Assembly: GCF_005780165.1 (NCBI RefSeq)
Contig: NZ_VAUV01000027.1
Coordinates: 1 to 49,234 of the forward strand
Direction: 5' to 3'
Length of the DNA stretch: 49,234 nucleotides
DNA from: Phragmitibacter flavus
Lineage (GTDB): Bacteria; Verrucomicrobiota; Verrucomicrobiia; Verrucomicrobiales; Verrucomicrobiaceae
The notes beneath the pieces were generated by a model. It was not told the DNA's origin. It ran no database searches and was given only the letters and a program-made list of their open reading frames with translations. Both the position numbers and the translations under genes were made by a program. Each line of letters opens with the position of its first letter. The stretch's first letter is position 1. Of this stretch, positions 43,895 to 49,234 are shown one piece after another.

Positions 43895-43903
43895 GAACCC
43901 CAT

Positions 43904-43908
43904 TCCTT
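43904..43908 (-). promoter_or_regulatory. Ribosome binding site of MFS exporter
   Basis: AAGGA on the minus strand, 9 bases before the ATG at 43894. It touches the alternative ATG at 43903, which therefore is the poorer start. Confidence 0.5.
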
Positions 43909-43930
43909 AAAGCAAACCCTCTCCCAATCA

Positions 43931-43979
43931 ACCAAGAACCAAGAACCAAGAACCAAGAACCAAGAACCAGGAACCAGGA
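43931..43979. repeat. Heptanucleotide repeat, ACCAAGA type
   Basis: Five exact ACCAAGA units followed by two ACCAGGA variants, 49 bases in all. It lies between the MFS start and the lipoprotein stop. Reading frames through it give a GSWFLVL-type heptapeptide repeat and are not genes. Confidence 0.92.
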
Positions 43980-43984
43980 GCCTT

Positions 43985-44629
43985 TCACCATCCCTCCACC
44001 GGCAGCACCTTCACCACAACGTTCCTGATCCGCCCCTCCGTCCCATAAGTCGCAAATCCAAATGGCGCACACACCTCCATCCCCGCCCGCAGGCCCAAAA
44101 TCCGGTCCCTCGTCATCAAATGCACCACTGGTGCCCTGTCCACCCACACCTGCAAAAGCCCGGCGCGCACCACGATCTTCACCGGATACCAAACCCCATT
44201 TTCAAACACCCGACTGCTCCCCGTCTCATTCCCCGCCGCATCCTGACCATCCACCGAAGAAATCCCCATCTGCCCGCCACCCCAGCCTCCCAACACAAAA
44301 CTCACGCATTGCTCCGCACTCCCCACGGGAAACGTCACCGTTCCAAAAAAATCCGTTCCGCCCACCCGCATCGCCTCATACTCAATCGAGTAATCCACCA
44401 CCGGCAGTCCCTTCTCCAACCACGCCTTCAACACCATCCCCGTCATCGGCCTGCCTTCCTTCAAGACAAACCCATCCTCCATCGCCTCCATCCCACCATT
44501 CCCCTCGAACGCCGCATCCACCCAAATACCCCGCCACTCTTCATCAAACAAACGCCACTCCGTCACCCGAGCCTCCCTGCAACCGGAAATCAGCAGCAGG
44601 ATCAGCATCGAAAAGCAAAAGTGCCTCAT
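43985..44629 (-). CDS. DUF1080-like lipoprotein (3-keto-disaccharide hydrolase domain)
   Basis: A 214-residue lipoprotein. The lipobox is LLLISGC (Cys about 17). The mature part is a beta-sandwich of the concanavalin type as in DUF1080: FDEEWRGIWVDAAFEGNGG, YSIEYEAMRVGGTDFFGTV, VSFVLGGWGGGQMGISSVDG, VWYPVKIVVRAGLLQVWVD, and a closing strand with RNVVVKVLPVEG. DUF1080 proteins are abundant in Verrucomicrobia and Planctomycetes and include 3-keto-disaccharide hydrolases; binding or hydrolysis of sugars is likely but unproved here. The ATG overlaps the EVE gene stop as ATGA, so it is co-translated with that gene. Confidence 0.82.
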   Translation of the reverse strand: MRHFCFSMLILLLISGCREARVTEWRLFDEEWRGIWVDAAFEGNGGMEAMEDGFVLKEGRPMTGMVLKAWLEKGLPVVDYSIEYEAMRVGGTDFFGTVTFPVGSAEQCVSFVLGGWGGGQMGISSVDGQDAAGNETGSSRVFENGVWYPVKIVVRAGLLQVWVDRAPVVHLMTRDRILGLRAGMEVCAPFGFATYGTEGRIRNVVVKVLPVEGW

Positions 44630-45093
44630 GCCTTGCCACCCATCTTGCAGATGATATCAAACTCCTTTTTCGTCACCGCCGTGATGCTCAACCGATTGCC
44701 CTTCCGCAAAATCAGCATCTCCGCCAGCCTCGGCTCCCCACGCAACGCCTCCAGCGTCACGAACTCATTAAAATCCTTCTCCCAAGCCACATCCACCAGC
44801 AACCATCGCGGTTCCTCCTTCTTGCTGCCCTTGTCATAATACTCCGACTTTGCATCAAACTGCGTCGGATCCGCCTTCGCCTCACTCGCGATCTTTAACA
44901 CTCCCGCCACCCCCGGTTGCGGACAACTGGAATGGTAAAACAAACCCAGATCCCCCTCCTTCATCTCATCGCGCATCATGTTCCTCACTTGGTAATTGCG
45001 AACTCCACTCCACGGCTCGGTCTTCTTCCCGAGCTTGCGCAAATCATCAAACGAAAACACATCCGGCTCCGACTTCAGTAACCAATATTTCAT
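44626..45093 (-). CDS. EVE-domain protein (THYN1-like)
   Basis: A 155-residue protein made of one EVE domain of the PUA-like fold: MKYWLLKSEPDVFSFDDL at the start, WSGVRNYQVRNMMRDEMKEGDLGLFYHSS, GVAGVLKIASEAKADPTQFD, PRWLLVDVAWEKDF and ISAVTKKEFDII-like ending. EVE domains bind modified bases in nucleic acids. GGGAG (45101-45105) lies 7 bases before the ATG at 45093, which fixes the start. It follows glmM on the same strand by about 29 bases and overlaps the lipoprotein gene. Its role beside glmM is not obvious. Confidence 0.92.
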   Translation of the reverse strand: MKYWLLKSEPDVFSFDDLRKLGKKTEPWSGVRNYQVRNMMRDEMKEGDLGLFYHSSCPQPGVAGVLKIASEAKADPTQFDAKSEYYDKGSKKEEPRWLLVDVAWEKDFNEFVTLEALRGEPRLAEMLILRKGNRLSITAVTKKEFDIICKMGGKA

Positions 45094-45122
45094 CACACGT
45101 CTCCCTTGCAAAAATTCAAACT

Positions 45123-46493
45123 TTACTCCCCAATCTGCTCGCGAATCGCCTCCACAATCCGATCCGCCTGACGCTCAATATACTCTGGATCTCGCCCCTC
45201 CACCAACAACCGGATCAACGGTTCCGTCCCTGAGTATCGTAACAAAACCCTCCCCAGGCCGCCTAACTTCTGCTCCGTCTCCACCACCAGCGCCTGCGCT
45301 TTCACCAGCTCCTCTTCCGGCGGTTTGGCCTTCACCCGTAGATTGCGCTTCACCTGCGGAAACGGCGTCAATACCTTGCGCAGTTCACTCAACGGCTCGC
45401 CCGTCTCCATCATGATCCGCAGCACCTGTAACGCCGCAATCAACCCGTCCCCCGTCGTCACGTGATCGCGAAAAACGATGTGCCCACTCTCCTCCGCTCC
45501 AAAATTCAGATCCTGTGCACGCATCGCAGCGATCACATACCGATCCCCCACGCCCGTGCGGATCACCCGCCCACCCAATCCATTGATCAACTCATCCAAC
45601 CCGTAGTTGCTCATCACCGTCGCCACCACCGTATTCTGGTTCAGCGTCCCCTTCCGCAACATGCTTGCCGCCGCCACCGCAATCAACTCATCCCCACTCA
45701 AGCGCGAGCCCGTCTCATCGCATAGCAATACCCGGTCCGCATCCCCATCATGCGACACCCCCACCTGCACTCCCGTCGACTTCACAATCCCCTCAATGAT
45801 CTCCCCATGCGTGCAACCACAATTCTCATTGATGTTCACCCCGTCCGGCGACGAATGAAACACCTGCACCTCCGCTCCCAAACGACGCAACGCCTCCGTG
45901 CTCGTCACACTGGCCGCCCCGTTGGCATTGTCCAAAGCAATGCGTAAACCGTCCAGTCTCCGACCCTGCATGCTGCCAATCGCCAGTTGAATATACCGCT
46001 CCTGCGCATCCGCCAGCACACTCACTCCGCCCACCTCCCCATTCCGCACCCGGTCCGTCAGTTCCACTTCCATCGCCGCCTCAATCGCCAGCTCCTGCTC
46101 ATCCGTCAGTTTGTAGCCATCACCACCAACAAACTTCACGCCGTTGTCATAAAACGGATTGTGTGAAGCCGAAATCACCGCGCCGAAGTCCGCCTTCTCC
46201 TGCGTCACCAAATACGCCACGCCCGGCGTCGGCAACACCCCGCACAACACCACATCGACTCCGGCCGAATTCAATCCTGCCGTCAAAGCCGCCTCCAGCA
46301 TCCCCCCCGAACAACGCGTGTCCTTGCCGATCACACACCGTGGCCGCGATCTTCCCTCACCTCTCGTTTTGGTCACCAAAACCTGCGCCGCCGCCTGTCC
46401 CAATCGAAGCACAAATTCCGGCGTCATCGGCACTTGATTCGCCACGCCACGCACCCCGTCCGTTCCAAAGTATTTTCTCTTTTTTGCAGCCAT
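45123..46493 (-). CDS. glmM: Phosphoglucosamine mutase
   Basis: A 456-residue enzyme that converts glucosamine-6-phosphate to glucosamine-1-phosphate for UDP-GlcNAc and hence peptidoglycan and LPS. It starts MAAKKRKYFGTDGVRGVANQ. The active-site phosphoserine is in VISASHNPFYDNG, the metal-binding loop is DGDADRVLLCDE, the sugar-binding loop is EESGHIVFRD, and the phosphate-binding loop is LRYSGTEPLIRLLVEG. MAAKK (46493) is preferred over the in-frame 46544 start. It lies downstream of cdaA and the mini-CdaR gene, the same order as cdaA-cdaR-glmM in Firmicutes. Confidence 0.96.
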   Translation of the reverse strand: MAAKKRKYFGTDGVRGVANQVPMTPEFVLRLGQAAAQVLVTKTRGEGRSRPRCVIGKDTRCSGGMLEAALTAGLNSAGVDVVLCGVLPTPGVAYLVTQEKADFGAVISASHNPFYDNGVKFVGGDGYKLTDEQELAIEAAMEVELTDRVRNGEVGGVSVLADAQERYIQLAIGSMQGRRLDGLRIALDNANGAASVTSTEALRRLGAEVQVFHSSPDGVNINENCGCTHGEIIEGIVKSTGVQVGVSHDGDADRVLLCDETGSRLSGDELIAVAAASMLRKGTLNQNTVVATVMSNYGLDELINGLGGRVIRTGVGDRYVIAAMRAQDLNFGAEESGHIVFRDHVTTGDGLIAALQVLRIMMETGEPLSELRKVLTPFPQVKRNLRVKAKPPEEELVKAQALVVETEQKLGGLGRVLLRYSGTEPLIRLLVEGRDPEYIERQADRIVEAIREQIGE

Positions 46494-46536
46494 GAAGCTG
46501 CGCCCATAACGCGGATGCGCCACCGATTCAACTGCA

Positions 46537-46564
46537 ACCATCAACCATCAATCATCAATCATCC
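46537..46564. repeat. Short heptamer repeat, ACCATCA type
   Basis: Four consecutive seven-base units: ACCATCA, ACCATCA, ATCATCA, ATCATCC. They fill part of the gap between the mini-CdaR stop and the glmM start. Confidence 0.65.
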
Positions 46565-46792
46565 TCACTGTCCGATGCGCGGCAGCAATGGCGTCGGCGT
46601 CGGCGGACTATCCGGAACCGGCAATGTCTGCATCGGCCATCCCGCAGGCATCTCCGGCTTCCTCGTCGGACCCTTGCCGCGATTGATCTCCTCCGACACC
46701 ACCCACCACAGCAACATCGCCAGCACCAGGCAGATCAGTTTCGCCTCCCAGTCATGGGTGATCAGCCGCTTCCATTTCGATTCCGTCGACAT
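46565..46792 (-). CDS. Miniature CdaR-like membrane protein
   Basis: A 75-residue protein (MSTESKWKRLITHDWEAKL onward). A single transmembrane helix (WEAKLICLVLAMLLWWVV) has the LLxAxLLW pattern of CdaR/YbbR N-termini. It then has a short linker and a Pro-rich tail (PDSPPTPTPLL), with none of the extracellular YbbR repeats of full CdaR. The ATG shares its A with the TGA of cdaA (TGATG), so the two are translationally coupled. It lies where cdaR does in Firmicutes. A role in binding or restraining CdaA in the membrane is inferred. Confidence 0.75.
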   Translation of the reverse strand: MSTESKWKRLITHDWEAKLICLVLAMLLWWVVSEEINRGKGPTRKPEMPAGWPMQTLPVPDSPPTPTPLLPRIGQ

Positions 46793-47577
46793 CACTTCGC
46801 CCCCTCCTCGCTATCCGCGTCTTCATCATCCCCAAACATCAGGATCTGCTGCAACCGCGACTTCAGTTTGTTCAACTCAAGATCGTGCTCCAGCTTCCCG
46901 CGATAACACATCGACAACGCACCTGTCTCCTCGCTTACAATCAGCGCCACCGCATCCGACTCCTCGGAAACCCCCAGGCCAGCTCGGTGCCGCAAGCCAA
47001 TGCTCCGATCCGACATCTCCTTCTGGCTCACCGGAAACACACATCCCGCCGCCACGATCCGCCCCTGCTCCACGATCATCCCCCCATCATGCAACGCCGT
47101 CTTGGGGAAAAACACCGTCCGGATCAGCTCCGACGACAACTTCGCATCCATCATCACGCCGCTCTCCGCAAACTGCTTCAAATCGATCCCCCGCTGCAAC
47201 GCAAACAAAGCCCCATGCCGCTTGTGCGAAAGCTCCACCATCGTCTCCAACAGCAAATCCACATTCGCCGCCTCCGCCGAGTTCAGCGAAAAAAATCGGT
47301 GCGACCCCAGCTCCGCCAATACCCTTCGCAACTCCGGCTGGAAAATCACCACCAAGCCCACCGCCAGAAACACCGAGAAATGGCTCAACAACCAGTTCAT
47401 CACATCCAGCTCCAATAGCTGCGAAATCAACGTCAGCCCCAGCATCAAAGTCAGCAACCCCGTCAGAATGCGCGCGCCACGAGTCGCTTTCAGAAACCGG
47501 TAGCCCTGATACAATAGCACCGCCAGAATCAGGATCTCAATCCCGTCCTTCCAATGCAATGTAATGAACTCCCACAT
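46792..47577 (-). CDS. cdaA: Diadenylate cyclase CdaA
   Basis: A 261-residue membrane-bound c-di-AMP synthase. Three N-terminal hydrophobic helices (about 10-85) precede a DAC domain with the ATP-binding motifs ALHDGGMIVEQGRIVAAGC (DGA-type) and GLRHRAGLGVSEESDAV (RHR). It condenses two ATP into c-di-AMP. MWEFITLHWKDG (47577) is preferred over a TTG start at 47589, because GGGGA lies just upstream of the ATG. The operon is cdaA - mini-CdaR - glmM, so c-di-AMP and amino-sugar precursor supply are linked as in Firmicutes. Confidence 0.95.
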   Translation of the reverse strand: MWEFITLHWKDGIEILILAVLLYQGYRFLKATRGARILTGLLTLMLGLTLISQLLELDVMNWLLSHFSVFLAVGLVVIFQPELRRVLAELGSHRFFSLNSAEAANVDLLLETMVELSHKRHGALFALQRGIDLKQFAESGVMMDAKLSSELIRTVFFPKTALHDGGMIVEQGRIVAAGCVFPVSQKEMSDRSIGLRHRAGLGVSEESDAVALIVSEETGALSMCYRGKLEHDLELNKLKSRLQQILMFGDDEDADSEEGAK

Positions 47578-47664
47578 GGTTTTCCCCAACCTAGCCAGTC
47601 ACTGGGAATACGCAACCATGCGGAATCAAAATGGCAGCGCCTTATCCGTCGCTCGATCCTCACG

Positions 47665-48408
47665 ATGAACGCGATCGCCCCGCTCGCTGCCCTCTGCCTG
47701 ATCCTCACCGGGCACCCCTGGCTCGCCCTCGCCACGCTCGTCACCGCCCACTCCCTCTTTCTCATCCCCACCCTCATTCCCCAAAATGCCTGGTGCGGCC
47801 CCGTCCTCACCCAACTCCCCGCCTCCACCTCCGGCTTTGTCTGGATCACCATCGACGACGGACCCGATCCCATCGACACCCCCATCCTGCTCGACCTCCT
47901 CGATACTCATCACGCCAAAGCCACCTTCTTCTTTATCGGTGCCAAAGCCCGACAATACCCCCACCTCGTTGAAGAAGTCATTCGTCGTGGCCACACCCTC
48001 GGCAACCACACCATGACCCATCCCCAATACTGGTTCTGGTGTTATCCACCTCATCTCCTCCGCCGCGAAATCATCGACTGCCAAAAAACGCTCACCGCCC
48101 TCGCCCCCGATCATCCCCCATCTTTCTTCCGCGCCCCCGCCGGATTCAAAAACCCCTTCATCCACGCCATCCTCAAACAACAAAACCTCACCCTCGCCTG
48201 CTGGAACGCCCGCGGTCTCGACGGCACCGAACGCGACCCCGACAAAATCCTCACCCGACTCAAATCCCAAATTCGTCCCAGCTCCATCATCCTCCTTCAC
48301 GAATCCCGCCTCGACCTTGATGGCAATCGCCTCGCCCCCAACGTTCTCGCACAACTTTTGAAGCATCTAAAAGACCAAAAACTCCTGTCGCAATTGCCCG
48401 CTTCATAA
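47665..48408 (+). CDS. Polysaccharide deacetylase (NodB homology domain)
   Basis: A 247-residue carbohydrate esterase family 4 enzyme. N-terminal hydrophobic helices (about 1-38) anchor it in the membrane. The catalytic Asp pair is in WITIDDGPDPIDTP (motif 1), the zinc-binding His pair is in LGNHTMTHPQYW (motif 2), and motif 3 is FFRAPAGFKNPF. The C-terminal SSIILLHESRLD holds the final catalytic His. It removes N-acetyl groups from peptidoglycan, chitin-like or biofilm sugars. The ATG at 47665 is used; the longer frame lacks any family sequence. It is divergent from cdaA by 87 bases. Confidence 0.92.
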   Translation: MNAIAPLAALCLILTGHPWLALATLVTAHSLFLIPTLIPQNAWCGPVLTQLPASTSGFVWITIDDGPDPIDTPILLDLLDTHHAKATFFFIGAKARQYPHLVEEVIRRGHTLGNHTMTHPQYWFWCYPPHLLRREIIDCQKTLTALAPDHPPSFFRAPAGFKNPFIHAILKQQNLTLACWNARGLDGTERDPDKILTRLKSQIRPSSIILLHESRLDLDGNRLAPNVLAQLLKHLKDQKLLSQLPAS

Positions 48409-48478
48409 GCATCCAAAAAGAATCCCAACCATCCAACGGGAAGATTCCTTAAAGTGAAATTCATCTCACATTTTCCAG

Positions 48479-48581
48479 CCCAGGGTTCTTGAACCCTGGG
48501 TCATCATTCTCACCATCATCCGCAATCCATCGGGGATATGTTCATCGGCCACTGAATCCCAGGGTTGTATCGAACCCTGGG
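48479..48581. repeat. Pair of CCCAGGGTT hairpins
   Basis: CCCAGGGTTC-TT-GAACCCTGGG forms a perfect 10-bp stem (48479-48500). CCCAGGGTT-GTATCG-AACCCTGGG forms a second stem (48558-48581). They lie between convergent genes. The sequence between them shows no gene. They could serve as terminators or be two copies of a dispersed palindrome. Confidence 0.85.
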
Positions 48582-48638
48582 CTCAATTACACAACCCCTT
48601 CGGACTTCATCTCGAACCTTAGACTTGGCGACTTGACT

Positions 48639-49028
48639 TCATTTGGACGCTTTATAGGCCGCCGTCACCGCAATGCCGGGCCAGCCGGGGATTTGCCTGA
48701 CGCCATCCTCACCCCGCCGAACAATTCGCGTCCGGCGAAACATCGTGTCGTTCTTCGCGATGATCTGCTCGAACTCTTGATCCGTTTGGGTAAAACCCTT
48801 GGAACGCAAATAGACGAACGACCTCGGACTGATTTGAAGTTCAGTCACCAACCGACCGAGCAGGGCTTTTTGTTGCCCCACCCCCTCCGTGCCGTCAGAC
48901 TTCTGCTCCGCTTGAATCGGCGAAGTAGAGGCAACTGACACCAATAACATCAGCATCAGTGAACTGAGCCCCACCACAATAGGGCGTTGAATGCTTGAAT
49001 GTTTTGCCCTCGAAAATGTTTTATTCAT
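48639..49028 (-). CDS. Small exported protein, hypothetical
   Basis: A 129-residue protein starting MNKTFSRAKHSSIQRP with a long signal-peptide-like hydrophobic stretch (VVGLSSLMLMLLVSVAST) and a cleavage site near IQAEQ. The mature part is about 90 residues, with LVTELQISPRSFVYLRSKG, TDQEFEQIIAKNDTMFR, IVRRGEDGVRQIPGWPGIA. It ends TAAYKASK. No family is recognised. A longer frame to 49106 lacks a signal at its start. A dispersed repeat lies upstream (49110 onward). Confidence 0.7.
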   Translation of the reverse strand: MNKTFSRAKHSSIQRPIVVGLSSLMLMLLVSVASTSPIQAEQKSDGTEGVGQQKALLGRLVTELQISPRSFVYLRSKGFTQTDQEFEQIIAKNDTMFRRTRIVRRGEDGVRQIPGWPGIAVTAAYKASK

Positions 49029-49109
49029 AGGTCTGCTAATCTTGGTTTCAGCATTTTCCCACAAATGCTCATCTCCGTCTACAAAACGTTCGAACGATGC
49101 CACCATGCC

Positions 49110-49234
49110 TGTTGCCTCAAAAGTTTTGACACCGGGGGCGGGGTGGATGGGCGGAGGAAAAAAGGTCGTTGACTCAAAAAGGATGACACCGGCAACCCAT
49201 ACCCATGCCGATGAGTCAAAAAGTCCGAGAAGAA
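49110..49234. repeat. Dispersed intergenic repeat, right-end copy
   Basis: Two 26-base motifs (49110-49135, 49167-49192) of the form xGTTGxCTCAAAA..TGACACCGG are followed by a partial third (49209 onward, ATGAGTCAAAAAG). The same pair occurs inverted at 51-125. The third unit suggests the array continues beyond the window. Confidence 0.65.

Noticed and set aside
49110-49234. CRISPR-like array at the right end
   Set aside because: The units are imperfect, spacing differs (57 and 42 bases), and a two-unit copy exists at the other end without cas genes. It is a dispersed repeat.

Overview
The window looks like a chromosomal segment of a free-living Gram-negative bacterium, most likely of the phylum Verrucomicrobiota. 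That placement is an inference. It rests on the GC-rich coding style, a serine protease with a PEP-CTERM sorting tail, an LpxR-type lipid A deacylase, a bacteriophytochrome, a fused AmiE/NamZ wall-recycling protein, a cdaA-glmM c-di-AMP cluster, and many short intergenic repeats. No ribosomal or other marker gene is present to fix the taxon.

Layout. 146-6519 (minus) is a tight seven-gene operon for modified membrane fatty acids: flavin oxidoreductase, DUF1365, cyclopropane-fatty-acid synthase, DUF2834, DUF1295, a second CFA-family methyltransferase and a TPR protein. 6849-12839 holds a DUF4282 membrane protein, a PEP-CTERM protease, an endonuclease/exonuclease/phosphatase-fold enzyme, a small PilZ-like protein, and the run mpl - M14 peptidase - alpha/beta hydrolase. 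Two adjacent heptanucleotide arrays of exactly 11 units each separate mpl from the divergent trpG/pabA. A TPR-AAA+ ATPase, a group of short hairpins and tRNA-Arg(CCG) follow.

From the tRNA to about 20.1 kb lies an AT-richer island. It carries a frameshifted gene, two small ORFs, a PD-(D/E)XK nuclease-like gene, a divergent TIR-domain gene and a REP-associated (RAYT) transposase. This is the best candidate for an undescribed, probably antiviral, locus.

20.1-35.3 kb holds secreted hydrolases (CE1-like esterase, neutral-ceramidase-like protein, S41 protease, PL1 pectate lyase), an MsbA-like ABC exporter, small lipoproteins, LpxR, a HAD enzyme, the AmiE-NamZ fusion and a TIGR01777 epimerase. 35.4-37.9 kb is a plus-strand group: GT28 glycosyltransferase, HAD phosphatase, DedA. 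38.0-42.4 kb is a light-sensing operon: heme oxygenase, bacteriophytochrome kinase, receiver-kinase-receiver hybrid. 42.5-47.6 kb (minus) carries an MFS exporter, a DUF1080-like lipoprotein, an EVE-domain protein, glmM, a miniature CdaR-like protein and cdaA. A polysaccharide deacetylase and a small exported protein close the window.

Themes. Several genes serve the cell envelope: lipid modification, lipid A deacylation, glycolipid synthesis, peptidoglycan recycling (mpl, M14, AmiE-NamZ) and precursor supply under c-di-AMP control (cdaA, glmM). The intergenic DNA is rich in repeats. At least six loci have a 7-bp period with different sequences, several hairpin families recur, and related repeats lie in inverted orientation at the two window ends.
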